Shown: positions 16,113-24,976, counted from the first letter of the stretch. The stretch: 39,759 nucleotides of DNA from Mariprofundaceae bacterium (GCA_027018935.1 JALUXZ010000208.1:1-39759), one strand, 5' to 3'. Notes: generated by a model from the sequence alone, not told the origin. Translations and numbers: made by a program.

Positions 16113-16197
16113 CGTTTTTATTATGTGATGCTGGACACATCCCAATACAATTATTATAAATAGGATTCGTGTTTTCTATATTACGGTGGGGATGCAT

Positions 16198-16956
16198 ATG
16201 GCCAACATCATGGTGTTTAAAGAGGGTGATACACTCATCGGGCAAGGTGATGAAGATGCTGTGGCTTACCTCATTCAGTCAGGCTGGGTGGAAGTTCGCC
16301 GTAGACAACAAGATGGTCATATTCACACATTTACACTGCAAGCTGGCGAAATCGTGGGTGAGCTTGGATTGGCAGGGCTATCTCACCAACGTACTGCAAC
16401 GGTTACAGCACTAACCGATGGTGAAGTTGAAGTCATTGATCGTGGCGCACTTATTCGTCTGGTTAATGGTCCTGCAAGTCGATTAACACCACTTTTGGCA
16501 GCACTATTTTCACGTCTAAAAATGACACTTGATGAAGAGCCTTCTGATCACCTTGAAGATACATTTATTTCTTATGCAAAATTAGAAGGCATCAACACAA
16601 AAGCACAACAAGCATTATGCAATCATCCAAAGATGATCTACCACTTACCGTGGGTCTTTGGAGCGCATCATCCACCACAAACCGTAACTGATTTATTCAC
16701 TCATCAAAAGCCTGCGAACGTCAAACTTGCAGGCTGTAGCCGTTTGTTACGTGAAGAGCATATATTTATCGAAAATGCGCCTTCTGGAGGGTTACAGCTT
16801 CGTATAGCACAACATGGTGACTTTTGTTTGCTTGATAATGAACGTGTGGGCTATGGTAAAAATTCAGGTGCAACACCGCTTAGCAAGGGTTTACACACAC
16901 TTAAATTTGGCGACCAAGGCAGTCCATTCGAATTTAGTTTGGATGTATTGTGCTAA
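16198..16956 (+). CDS. Cyclic-nucleotide-binding (CAP_ED) domain protein
   Basis: The first about 110 residues form a cNMP-binding beta roll: VFKEGDTLIGQGDEDAVAYL, then GWVEVRRRQQDGHI, GEIVGELGLAGLSHQRTATV with the phosphate-binding 'GElgl...RtAtV' cassette, and ALTDGEVEVIDRGAL. The remaining about 140 residues have no helix-turn-helix that I can see and end in a short beta-rich stretch (LRIAQHGDFCLLDNERVGYG), so it is not a classical CRP regulator. I chose the ATG at 16198 (MANIMVF) because GGTGGGG lies 6 nt upstream; GTG 16186 and ATG 16192 are alternatives. It may read cAMP from the CHASE2 cyclase at 36724-38502, which is inference only. It converges on the ymdB-like gene, 19 nt apart. Confidence 0.8.
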   Translation: MANIMVFKEGDTLIGQGDEDAVAYLIQSGWVEVRRRQQDGHIHTFTLQAGEIVGELGLAGLSHQRTATVTALTDGEVEVIDRGALIRLVNGPASRLTPLLAALFSRLKMTLDEEPSDHLEDTFISYAKLEGINTKAQQALCNHPKMIYHLPWVFGAHHPPQTVTDLFTHQKPANVKLAGCSRLLREEHIFIENAPSGGLQLRIAQHGDFCLLDNERVGYGKNSGATPLSKGLHTLKFGDQGSPFEFSLDVLC

Positions 16957-16975
16957 GTTGCAACAGCTTCTGGCA

Positions 16976-17776
16976 TTAGCACTCTGGTTCGACTTTGATA
17001 CGTTCAATATGACTGGTTTTACCTGTAATTACACTCACCTTTAGCAACGTTGCAAAAAGTGTTGCGCCACGCTCTACTGCTTCAAAACGCTGTGGTAAAC
17101 GCGTTATCATACGATGCAACGCCCCTTCTTTTCGCATGCCAATAATCGATTGATAAGATCCTGTCATACCAATATCTGTTTGATATGCTGTACCACTGGT
17201 ATGAATAATTTCATCACAGGTTGGAATATGTGTATGGGTGCCATAAACAAATGAAACACGCCCATCCAAATGCCACCCCATACCCATTTTTTCACTGGTT
17301 GTTTCGGCATGCAAATCCATAAGAATAACTTTTACATCCGATGGAATCTCCGATAATGCCTGATCTGCGGCAGCAAATGGACAGTCCCAAGTACCACTCA
17401 TAAATATTTGCCCAATAGTATTAATTACCGCAACGGGGTGTCCTACTGCGGTTTCCTGAATCGTCCAACCCTGCCCTGGTGCAGCAGGTGAGAAATTCAT
17501 GGGGCGAACAAAACGGTCGTCCTCTTCAATAGTTTTCAAAAATTCACGTTGATCCCAACAATGATTGCCATTGGTCAGTACATGCACACCTGATTCAAAA
17601 ACTTCATCGGCAACCTTGCGTGTTGTGCCAAAACCAGCAGCGAGATTCTCACCATTGGCAACCACAAAATCGACCTCATTTTTATAAACAATGCTAGGCA
17701 AATGATCACGCAATGCTTTGCGCCCAGCCTTGCCGAGAATATCGCCAATCACCAATATATTTATGTATTCGGACAT
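16976..17776 (-). CDS. ymdB: YmdB-type metallophosphoesterase (TIGR00282)
   Basis: This family binds a two-metal centre and in Bacillus YmdB hydrolyses 2',3'-cyclic nucleotides. The motifs are present: NILVIGDILGKAGRKAL (metal Asp), NGENLAAGFG, LTNGNHCWDQREF with the GNH block, VILMDLHAETTSEKMGMGWH, and FVYGTHTHIPTCDEII (GTHTH). The length is typical at about 266 aa. The ATG at 17776 follows AAGGATGG with good spacing; an ATG at 17785 has the site directly against it. The gene overlaps the end of the cyclo-ligase gene by 16 nt. The substrate in this organism is unknown. Confidence 0.88.
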   Translation of the reverse strand: MSEYINILVIGDILGKAGRKALRDHLPSIVYKNEVDFVVANGENLAAGFGTTRKVADEVFESGVHVLTNGNHCWDQREFLKTIEEDDRFVRPMNFSPAAPGQGWTIQETAVGHPVAVINTIGQIFMSGTWDCPFAAADQALSEIPSDVKVILMDLHAETTSEKMGMGWHLDGRVSFVYGTHTHIPTCDEIIHTSGTAYQTDIGMTGSYQSIIGMRKEGALHRMITRLPQRFEAVERGATLFATLLKVSVITGKTSHIERIKVEPEC

Positions 17777-18378
17777 GTCATCCATCCTTGTTCGGTTATG
17801 ATTGCATCAAGTGGTATATCATGTGCTTCGTGTTCAATTTCTGGGCATCGCTGACAGTCAAAAGCAAGTCCAATCACCCTATCAATATGTTGTTTATGCT
17901 CTGCTAGCCAGCGATCAAAGCAGCCTTTTCCCATACCTATTCGGTTGCCTTGCAAATCAAAACCCACGATAGGGCACAGCACAATGGCAGGACTTCTCCC
18001 TTCTTGCCAGCATTGCCCACCCACTGGCTCTAAAACCCGCAGTATCCCTGTCTGCCATTTTGTATCAGCATGGCAGCTCAACCAATGCATATCACCATTT
18101 TTTCGTGTTACGGGTGCATAATACTGGTGCTTGCTTGACCGTGTAAAAAGCGGACTGGTATCCACCTCTTCTGCAAGCGAACGGTAACATAATATCTCAA
18201 TTGCTTGTTTATACTGCTGATCAAGGTAGCCATGCAATGTTTCTAGAATGCTGGCTGAAAAGTTTTTATTTTGCCTATACGATAAAGCTTTGCGACGCGA
18301 CAAACACTGCTGACGCAATTGTTGTTTATTCTCATTGGTTGTTTGAAGTAGATCAGAAATAAAAAGGCACCCCCGCAC
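17761..18378 (-). CDS. fau: 5-formyltetrahydrofolate cyclo-ligase
   Basis: This enzyme converts 5-formyl-THF to 5,10-methenyl-THF with ATP. Its marks are LRQQCLSRRKALS near the N-terminus, EEVDTSP (substrate loop), and the C-terminal block GFDLQGNRIGMGKGCFDRWL, which contains the G-x-G-KG-x-(F/Y)-D nucleotide site. The end is VIGLAFDCQ. The start is uncertain. The only in-frame conventional start giving full length is the GTG at 18378, but it lies inside the 3' part of the 6S RNA gene; a TTG at 18318 would remove 20 residues and still keep the conserved core. It follows 6S RNA as ygfA does in enterobacteria. Confidence 0.88.
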   Translation of the reverse strand: MRGCLFISDLLQTTNENKQQLRQQCLSRRKALSYRQNKNFSASILETLHGYLDQQYKQAIEILCYRSLAEEVDTSPLFTRSSKHQYYAPVTRKNGDMHWLSCHADTKWQTGILRVLEPVGGQCWQEGRSPAIVLCPIVGFDLQGNRIGMGKGCFDRWLAEHKQHIDRVIGLAFDCQRCPEIEHEAHDIPLDAIITEQGWMTCPNT

Positions 18379-18528
18379 TGACGTAGTGACGGCAAGTCGT
18401 CGAACCCTCTATGACGAGGTGGGCGCAGCACGCTGAAATCAGGTATCCCAAACAAGTGGGACGCACACAAACAGTGTAGCTAAGCTCCCATAAGACATGC
18501 ATCGGCTCAGGCAACATAAAGCCACTCG
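18362..18528 (-). ncRNA. ssrS: 6S RNA
   Basis: 6S RNA mimics an open promoter and holds sigma-70 RNA polymerase in stationary phase. On the minus strand the sequence has the conserved CCTGAGCCGATG block of the 5' half and GGGTTCGACGACTTGCCG in the 3' half, as in enterobacterial 6S. The ends pair through CGC, TGA and AGTG segments with GCG, TCA and CACT, giving the closing stem. It ends in GTGCC followed by five T. Position between zapA and the cyclo-ligase gene is the classic place for ssrS. Exact ends are estimates. Confidence 0.85.
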
Positions 18529-18529
18529 C

Positions 18530-18823
18530 TCAGCGCAGGGGCACTTTAGCTAAACCCTCTGCCTGCGATACGACATCGTCAAGAGCAGAAATGATTGTGT
18601 CCATATTCTGAATTTCCACTTCGCTTTTTTTAAGTAATTCACCTGCTAAATTCAATGCTGCTAAAGTAATAAGGCGATCGCTTCCTGCTGTCGCACCAAG
18701 CTTGCGCAGTTCATCAACTTGCTCTCGCACCAACTCGGCAGCGGCTTCAACAGCTTCAGGATTATCGCTGGTTCGAATACTGAATTTTTTTCCAAGTATA
18801 TTTACATCAACTTTATGACTCAT
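18530..18823 (-). CDS. zapA: Cell division protein ZapA
   Basis: ZapA cross-links FtsZ protofilaments at the division ring. The 97-aa product shows the family pattern: VDVNILGKKFSIRTSDNPEA in the N-terminal beta head and AELVREQVDELRKLG, followed by SDRLITLAALNLAGELL in the long coiled-coil helix. It begins with ATGA over the end of the zapB-like gene and lies directly upstream of 6S RNA, so 6S may be processed from a zapA transcript as well as from its own promoter. Confidence 0.93.
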   Translation of the reverse strand: MSHKVDVNILGKKFSIRTSDNPEAVEAAAELVREQVDELRKLGATAGSDRLITLAALNLAGELLKKSEVEIQNMDTIISALDDVVSQAEGLAKVPLR

Positions 18824-19110
18824 GTAGATTCCTGACTTGGTTCAGCAATAATTTGATCCAATTTTTCCATAGCATGTTCAACACGGCTTTTAGCTTCCTG
18901 CCGTTTATCACTCTCATCATGAAGTTCATGCTCAAGCTGTTGAATTTGATCCCGACGCTTACGCAACTCACTCTCAGCCAAGCGCACCACTTCACGTAAA
19001 CGCTGATTTTCAGACATCATCTTTTCAGTATTACGCCGAATCGCAGCCATATGCTCTGTCAGCAAGGCTATCCGCGTTTCAAGTTGACATTGATTTTCAC
19101 TACTATTCAT
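18820..19110 (-). CDS. ZapB-like/TIGR02449 coiled-coil division protein
   Basis: A 96-aa protein that is nearly all coiled coil: LETRIALLTEHMAAIRRNTE, SENQRLREVVRLAESELRKR, then DQIQQLEHELHDESDK. Small coiled-coil proteins of this kind sit immediately upstream of zapA in many gammaproteobacteria and are thought to act with ZapA at the septum. It overlaps zapA by 4 nt. Assignment rests on context and coiled-coil character. Confidence 0.7.
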   Translation of the reverse strand: MNSSENQCQLETRIALLTEHMAAIRRNTEKMMSENQRLREVVRLAESELRKRRDQIQQLEHELHDESDKRQEAKSRVEHAMEKLDQIIAEPSQEST

Positions 19111-19165
19111 AGGTGTATTGAAACACTCCCAATGTACAAGGTCAACTATCTACATACGTTATTAT

Positions 19166-19927
19166 TCAGCCTTCTGGTGCAAACGTAGCCTCAATATCCG
19201 CCAACCAAGGAAAATATTCAATCAACCAACCTGCCAAAATACTAAAGCTACCAAGAAAAATAAGTGCCCCAACAATCATTAGCAACACACCTGAAATCAC
19301 TTCAATGGCATGCAGATGACGTTTAAAGCGCTGTGACCAATTCAAAAACGCATCCGTTGCCAAAGCCGCCAATAAAAAAGGAACGCCCAGACCCGCCGAA
19401 TAGGCAACCAATAAAAGCATGCCTTCACCCACTTGTTGCTGGGCTCCAGCCACCGCTAAAATAGCACCCAAAATTGGACCAATACAAGGTGTCCAACCAA
19501 ATGCAAATGCCGAGCCAAGCAATAATGCGCCAGAACCACTGCGAGCATTCACACCACCTGTGTCAACACGTGCTTCCATCATTAAAAAGGGAATACGAAT
19601 CAAACCAGTATAATGCAAACCAAAGGTAAAAATAATTACCCCTGCCACTTTGCCCAAAATACCCATGTTCGAGAGCAACCATTGTCCCAACCAAGTTGCC
19701 GAAGCTCCCAAAGCAATAAACACCAAACTAAAACCTAGAATGAACCACAAGGATTGAATAATTGCCGTGCGGCGCACCGATGAGCTAGCATCTGTTTGAT
19801 GCCGTAGTACATCCACTGATACACCACTAATATAAGACAGATAAGCCGGCACGAGCGGCAGCACGCAAGGCGATAAAAAAGATAATAGGCCAGCCACAAA
19901 TGCGCCAACTAGGGTAATTTCAATCAT
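19166..19927 (-). CDS. ccdA: CcdA-type cytochrome c biogenesis/thiol electron transporter
   Basis: CcdA passes electrons from cytoplasmic thioredoxin across the inner membrane to periplasmic thiol proteins for cytochrome c maturation. The 253-aa protein has six hydrophobic helices and both redox Cys motifs: FLSPCVLPLVPAYLSYISG in helix 1 and GWTPCIGPILGAILAVAG in helix 4. The first helix and the PCVLP motif are standard for the DsbD-beta/CcdA family. AAGGA precedes the ATG. It is read in the same direction as the zap genes, 55 nt upstream of them, so it may share their transcript. Confidence 0.92.
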   Translation of the reverse strand: MIEITLVGAFVAGLLSFLSPCVLPLVPAYLSYISGVSVDVLRHQTDASSSVRRTAIIQSLWFILGFSLVFIALGASATWLGQWLLSNMGILGKVAGVIIFTFGLHYTGLIRIPFLMMEARVDTGGVNARSGSGALLLGSAFAFGWTPCIGPILGAILAVAGAQQQVGEGMLLLVAYSAGLGVPFLLAALATDAFLNWSQRFKRHLHAIEVISGVLLMIVGALIFLGSFSILAGWLIEYFPWLADIEATFAPEG

Positions 19928-20061
19928 TACAATATCCTTGAAAAACTTGAATGCACACTTGGTCTACAAGCGGCGCGGAACCTTACGCTTTTAAATTCAC
20001 CATGTGTAGCCGCAACTCTCATCCACAACCCACATGCTATGAGGTTATAATGAATGCCTCA

Positions 20062-20397
20062 TTAAATTTTTAAAACTGACCCAGATAACCACTCGCCATA
20101 AGGCTCGCTGCATACCCCTTCCTGCACAATAATCTCAGGGGTTTCATAAGGGTGATGCTGTTCCAGCCATGCTATGACTTGCTCTTTAAGCTCAGGCGTT
20201 GTTTTTATATGCAAATAATACTCTTGCGAGCATTCTAACTTCCCTTGCCAACGATAGTTTGATGTTCCAGATGTTTGCTGAATGCAAGCTGCAAGCCGTT
20301 TTCCAAGCAATTGTTGCGTTATCCATTGCGCTTGCTCTACCTGATTGATACTGGTGAGAATAATAATCATGTGATACATATGAAAAGCATAACCCAT
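20062..20397 (-). CDS. cutA: CutA-like divalent-cation tolerance protein
   Basis: CutA1 is a small trimeric protein linked to copper tolerance; its molecular role is not settled. The family marks are IIILTSINQVEQAQWITQQL, LLGKRLAACIQQ, SNYRWQGKLECSQEYYLHIK, and HHPYETPEIIVQEG followed by YGEWL. The 111-aa length matches. The start is unclear: none of ATG 20397, 20379 or 20370 has a good ribosome binding site, and the conserved strand begins at the third one. Confidence 0.93.
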   Translation of the reverse strand: MGYAFHMYHMIIILTSINQVEQAQWITQQLLGKRLAACIQQTSGTSNYRWQGKLECSQEYYLHIKTTPELKEQVIAWLEQHHPYETPEIIVQEGVCSEPYGEWLSGSVLKI

Positions 20398-20619
20398 AAT
20401 TAATACAATAGGTACTCACATCACTATTTAAAACTTCCCTAGTGCTCCCTTTTTGGTTCTTTCTTGGGAACAATAGTTATATTTATTGTACAAACAAATT
20501 ACAATACCATTTAGCATACTTATCAAGTTATGTTGTAAAACATTTCCATTGCATAAAACTAACTCCTTTGTGACATGGAGCTGTTTGGATACATTAGTCA
20601 ATAGAGGCATGTGAAATAA
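20398..20619. other. Intergenic gap, no supported gene
   Basis: AT-rich sequence between cutA and the terminator of the large lipoprotein gene. Short open frames here have no recognisable content or ribosome binding sites. It likely holds the cutA promoter; I cannot place it. Confidence 0.35.
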
Positions 20620-20666
20620 AAAGCCTACTAACCTATATTCATGGAACTTAAAGGTTAATAGGCTTT
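20620..20666 (-). terminator. Rho-independent terminator of the lipoprotein gene
   Basis: Stem arms AAAGCCTACTAACCT and AGGTTAATAGGCTTT pair over 15 positions with one mismatch, followed on the minus strand by a T run (TTTTTATTT). It lies 11 nt after the lipoprotein stop codon. Confidence 0.85.
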
Positions 20667-20677
20667 AGAATCTATTT

Positions 20678-23600
20678 TTATGGCAAAAAGTTTGCCATAA
20701 TTGTATAGAAATTAGCTTGGAAATTAGCTTTTGTAACATTCATTCTAGCATCGAATGCTTGAGTGAATGTAGATCCAGCCGCCATATCTGTTAATACAAG
20801 TTTTAGGTCCGCAGTTGTATTACCTGCTCCAATCGGTCCGGGTGTGGTCAAATAATTAATCGCAGTACCAAAAACATCATAGTAGCCTTGGTCTGTATCA
20901 AATGGATGACCATTGTTTAAAACTGTGTTAAAGCTCGTTGTAGGCGAACTATTAAAAACACCTACTGAAATAGGGTTTATTATTGCTGGATATCCAGTAG
21001 GGACTGTTTGATTTTTCCATGCCGTTAATCCTGCATTTGTCGTCTTAATAGTTTGTCCAGAAATAAATGTTGCCATTCCTTCAGAAAACCACCTATCTAG
21101 TAATGATACTTGCCCCTGATTTAGGATGTCTTGAAAGGTGTGTACGAATTCATGCTTCACCAGTCGATAGTAATCAATAACTGTTGACCCATTAGAGGTG
21201 CTTTGTGTAAAGCCTTCAAGTTGCATGCCCGTTTTTGATCCTGCACCACCTAATATCTGATTTGTACACATTACGTGAAGCTTATTATTTGTGCTAATAC
21301 CCATTTGGGCAGCTGTTACACCAAACTTAACAAGTAAATTTGATAAAGAGTGCTCATAAGCCCAAATCAAAGTCTCCATGTCAAGAGTGCTGCACCCCTG
21401 AGTTGCTGTTGTAAAGTATGTAGCGTTAGCACTGTTATAACCAGTCGCGTTTATAGTCCCTGTCCAGCCAAACTGTGGTCCTACATAAGTAATCGCGGCA
21501 ACAGATACTGGAGTGGATGGAGTGCTAGTCACGGTTGCTTTTGTTGTAGTTCCTGCAGGGTTGATAGCTATAGGTTGGCGTAGCCCATTATTTAAAGCAG
21601 CCCAGTTGGTTGGATTAATAAGTGAGTTAAGACTAAATGTAGGGTCGCCCACCCAGCCTGCAAATATAATGCCGCGTTCTGGAAACATATCTTTACTGTA
21701 TCCTTGAACTAGGGCAACCAAATTTGCATATGCTGGATCAACAGGAGGTTCTACTGCCAGCATCGCAAGAACAGCCGCATAATCTTCTTCTGCGGCTGTT
21801 CCAACAGATCCAGCTAAATCAGCAGGAATTGTTAATCTAATATCCGTTGTTGCTGCTGCAAAAGATTCTTTTACCGCTGTAAATGCATCAGTGATAGCCT
21901 GTGCAGTCCCCCCATTTAATAAAGCACCATATGTAGCAATTTCTGTTAGAGGCGTGATTGCTACAGGTTGAGTCGGAACTGTAGCCAGTATGGTTCTATA
22001 TATAGCTCCCGTTGGCATAGATACTGTTCCACCAGTATATTCATCTTTATATGTAGCGCTACCATTTGTTGTTAACTCAAAGAGTATTGCTCCTGTATAA
22101 GCTCCAATATCAATTTGAAATGCGCCAAAAGTATCAGTAGCTGCTGGAAGACCTAACTGGGCACTCTTCACTCCATTCACAACAGAATATGCTGTAACCG
22201 TCCCTCCTAATACCAGTCCAAGATGAGCTACTCCTGAAGTAACCGTTACTACGGCTGAGGTAATAACAACAGTACGGGATACTTGAGTCGCAGGGTTTCC
22301 CGCAGCATCGGATACATTATATGTAACAGTAAAAGTACCAGCTACCGTTGGATTAGCGATAGGGTTCACAGTTGTGATTGAAGCAGTTAAATTACCATCA
22401 CGATTATCTAATGCTGTAGCTCCAGCATCTGTATATGTACCGCCTGCAGTAATATTTACTGTTGATGCACCATTTAAAGTAATCACGGGGGGCGTTATGT
22501 CGGCTGTATTTACTACAGCAACAGTTCGCGTTACTTGCGCTGCAACATTTCCTGCTGCATCAGTATAGTTATACACAACTGGGTAGTTGCCCAATATTGT
22601 CGTCGTAACCGTCCCAGCTCCTACTAGATTTACATTACCATCTACAGCATCTGCTGCAACTGCGCCTGGATCAGTAAATATGCCATTTAAGAATACAGTT
22701 AGATTTGGATTATTCAGCGTAATCACTGGTGCTGTGGTATCCGATACAACCACATTTTGAATGGTCGTTACTGCTTGTCCATTTGCATCTGTTGCTGTCC
22801 AAGTCACTGCAGTCGTTCCCAATGGAAATGTTGTAGGTGCATTGTTTGTTACTGTTACAGCAAACAAGTCTGTTGCTGTTGGAGGTGTTAATGTAACTGT
22901 GGTTTGCGCGCCTGTAGCTTCTGCAAGAATATTCGCCAATGGCGTACCAGCAAATACTGGTGCTGTGGTATCCGATACAACTACATTTTGAGCAGTCGTT
23001 GCTACTTGTCCATTTGCATCCGTTGCTGTCCAAGTTACAGCAGTCGTTCCCAATGGAAATGTTGCAGGTGCATTGTTTGTTACTGTTACAGCAAACAAGT
23101 CTGTTGCTGTTGGAGGTGTTAATGTAACTGTGGTTTGTACACCTATAGCTTCTGCAGGAATATTCGCCAATGGCGTACCAGCAAATACTGGTGCTGTGGT
23201 ATCAACGACATTTACAGTGCGTGTCAATATCGCTGTATTACCTGCGGCATCTGTGGCTGAATAGCTTACTACATAAGTTCCAACTACGTTTGTATTTACT
23301 AATGCACTATTTACTATTGCAACCAAACCAGTACTTATATTATCACTAACTGTAGATCCCTGCTCTACGTAAGTAGAACCTGCTTCAATAACTTGCGGGT
23401 TTGCACCCGTCAATACAATTACAGGAGCTAAAGTATCCGCTAAGGAAGTGGCGACATTGATTCCTGCTATTGCATTGTTCAAAGCTGTTGTAAATGCAGC
23501 ATTGGCATTAGTAAGGTTAGTCTTTAATGACGTGATTTTAGTTGTGTTAGGTATGATGTTTGGAACTAGTGCTGCAACACTGGCTTGTAAAGCTCCTAAT

Positions 23601-24574
23601 GCAGCATTTGCTCCACCCGTTAAATTATTAGACACATTAATAGCTGTGTTGGTTTGAGTGATGAAAGCACTATTTACTACAACTTGTGCAATATCAGCAT
23701 TAGAACCTGTTACTGTTGGTTGTGCTTTGAGTACCGCAGCATTAAGTGCCGTAGTAAAACTAGCTCCGCCGACGGCTACCCCATTGATAGGCGTAATTGT
23801 TAAATTATTACTCATCACTTCTACCGATACTATCGCCTGCTTTAATAAAGCTAGAGCTGCTGTTTTTGTTGCGGTAGGTGAAACTGTTACGCCTGCAATA
23901 GCACTACCATCAATAGCACCTGTAGTTAAATCATTCGCCAAGTCGGCAAGGACACTATTAATATTACTTCCTGCTGCAGTTGCTGTTCGGCGAATCATTT
24001 CAGCCACAGCCTCATTGGCTTTCAAAACTTGTGCTATATTAGAGGCATCAACAGGTGTCGATACTGGATTAAGATTTGTTGGTAAACCAAAGCCGATAGA
24101 GTTCATAACATTATTGGTCGCAGTCACAAGGTTTGCGGAATTAAGCTTACCTCCACCTAAAGCTTTCGCTGTTGCAACTGCCATGGTTGAAAGAGGTGTG
24201 ACCGTACCTATTACGCTACCATTACTTGGTAATGATGTAATAGCATTGGTAAGAGGAAAGTCAGGCGTTCCGTTTGTAATCGAATCAATACCACCTGAAA
24301 CCGTAACAATTAAAGGCAATGCTGTTCCTGAAGGTACGGAGAATGTAAATTTTGCCTGTGAATCAGTGACAGGGTTTGCTGGTGCTGTACTGACCAATAC
24401 TCCATTGGCATCATGTACAGTTACATTCCCGCCTACAATAGGTCCCTTCAATGCACTTCCTAAAATACTTGTTGAAGCTCCAGTTGTAGATGCCGCTGTA
24501 GAACCGCCTCCACCTCCACAAGAAGATAATAAGGTCACCAACGGCAACAGTAAGCATACGATTAATCTATTCAT
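20678..24574 (-). CDS. Large surface lipoprotein: HYR/Ig repeats plus C-terminal gluzincin metalloprotease
   Basis: The 1298-aa product starts MNRLIVCLLLPLVTLLSSCG: a type II signal peptide with lipobox LSSC, then a Gly/Ser linker. The N-terminal third is Ala/Thr/Asn-rich and helical. A DUF5011-like Ig domain (DTLAPVIVLTGANPQVIEAG) follows, then two nearly identical HYR domains (VFAGTPLANI...), and two more Ig-type domains (APVITLN, PPVITLNG). The C-terminal part carries H1141-EFVH with a second glutamate at E1165 (WFSEGMATF), the HExxH + E pattern of MA-clan peptidases. I chose the ATG at 24574 because AGGAAGGG precedes it. The role is probably at the cell surface, in adhesion or matrix processing; the substrate is unknown. 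Confidence 0.82.
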   Translation of the reverse strand: MNRLIVCLLLPLVTLLSSCGGGGGSTAASTTGASTSILGSALKGPIVGGNVTVHDANGVLVSTAPANPVTDSQAKFTFSVPSGTALPLIVTVSGGIDSITNGTPDFPLTNAITSLPSNGSVIGTVTPLSTMAVATAKALGGGKLNSANLVTATNNVMNSIGFGLPTNLNPVSTPVDASNIAQVLKANEAVAEMIRRTATAAGSNINSVLADLANDLTTGAIDGSAIAGVTVSPTATKTAALALLKQAIVSVEVMSNNLTITPINGVAVGGASFTTALNAAVLKAQPTVTGSNADIAQVVVNSAFITQTNTAINVSNNLTGGANAALGALQASVAALVPNIIPNTTKITSLKTNLTNANAAFTTALNNAIAGINVATSLADTLAPVIVLTGANPQVIEAGSTYVEQGSTVSDNISTGLVAIVNSALVNTNVVGTYVVSYSATDAAGNTAILTRTVNVVDTTAPVFAGTPLANIPAEAIGVQTTVTLTPPTATDLFAVTVTNNAPATFPLGTTAVTWTATDANGQVATTAQNVVVSDTTAPVFAGTPLANILAEATGAQTTVTLTPPTATDLFAVTVTNNAPTTFPLGTTAVTWTATDANGQAVTTIQNVVVSDTTAPVITLNNPNLTVFLNGIFTDPGAVAADAVDGNVNLVGAGTVTTTILGNYPVVYNYTDAAGNVAAQVTRTVAVVNTADITPPVITLNGASTVNITAGGTYTDAGATALDNRDGNLTASITTVNPIANPTVAGTFTVTYNVSDAAGNPATQVSRTVVITSAVVTVTSGVAHLGLVLGGTVTAYSVVNGVKSAQLGLPAATDTFGAFQIDIGAYTGAILFELTTNGSATYKDEYTGGTVSMPTGAIYRTILATVPTQPVAITPLTEIATYGALLNGGTAQAITDAFTAVKESFAAATTDIRLTIPADLAGSVGTAAEEDYAAVLAMLAVEPPVDPAYANLVALVQGYSKDMFPERGIIFAGWVGDPTFSLNSLINPTNWAALNNGLRQPIAINPAGTTTKATVTSTPSTPVSVAAITYVGPQFGWTGTINATGYNSANATYFTTATQGCSTLDMETLIWAYEHSLSNLLVKFGVTAAQMGISTNNKLHVMCTNQILGGAGSKTGMQLEGFTQSTSNGSTVIDYYRLVKHEFVHTFQDILNQGQVSLLDRWFSEGMATFISGQTIKTTNAGLTAWKNQTVPTGYPAIINPISVGVFNSSPTTSFNTVLNNGHPFDTDQGYYDVFGTAINYLTTPGPIGAGNTTADLKLVLTDMAAGSTFTQAFDARMNVTKANFQANFYTIMANFLP
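22725..23186 (-). repeat. Two tandem 231-bp units encoding HYR domains
   Basis: Unit 1 spans 22725-22955 and unit 2 22956-23186, each 77 codons, nearly identical at the DNA level. A third partial start (ACTGGTGCTGTGGTAT) follows at 23187. In-frame units of this kind can expand or contract by recombination. Confidence 0.85.
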
Positions 24575-24904
24575 TAAACCCTTCCTCATCATTAAAGGTT
24601 CGCAATGGTATGTACCTTGCGGGGGGGGCAAGGAGTTTGTTGTTAATTCTCAGTTTTTCATTTATTCACCAGCCATATTAGTGGATTAAACTGCTCTATT
24701 TCCCCTTGGAGGAGGTTTTGTGGCTTAGTAAAAGTATAAAAATCGAAAAACCTTCCATCGCCTTGTCTGCCAGAGACTCCATATTTATTCTCAATCAAGC
24801 GGTGTTAGTCGTAACCTTTTGTGCATATTCATAATCACTAGAACTTCATTATTCCTGAAATTCTGTAACCAACGCTGTTAAGTTTCTTAAAGCAAAAAAA
24901 TCCT
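24575..24904. promoter_or_regulatory. Divergent promoter region with G8 tract in a hairpin
   Basis: This 330-bp region between the lipoprotein gene and phoH has no gene. A run of eight G (24621-24628), flanked by CCTTGC and GCAAGG, forms a small hairpin 47 nt upstream of the lipoprotein start codon, in its likely promoter or 5' leader. Homopolymer runs of this length can slip. Confidence 0.5.
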
Positions 24905-24932
24905 TTGCCGTTATCGCACCGCCTTCTATAGT
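24905..24932 (+). promoter_or_regulatory. Sigma-70 type promoter of the phoH gene
   Basis: -35 TTGCCG (24905-24910) and -10 TATAGT (24927-24932) with 16-nt spacing. Transcription would begin near 24939, upstream of the chosen start codon at 24977. Confidence 0.55.
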
Positions 24933-24976
24933 AAGCATAAGGGATGAAAAATAACGCTTGGAGACTGGGAGTCTAT

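Noticed and set aside
20428-20610. 60-aa frame between cutA and the lipoprotein gene
   Set aside because: No ribosome binding site, no recognisable composition, and it lies in an AT-rich gap.
23658-24689. 343-aa frame on the + strand opposite the lipoprotein gene
   Set aside because: Low-complexity Ala/Val/Leu translation caused by the biased codons of the opposite strand; no start signal or domain.
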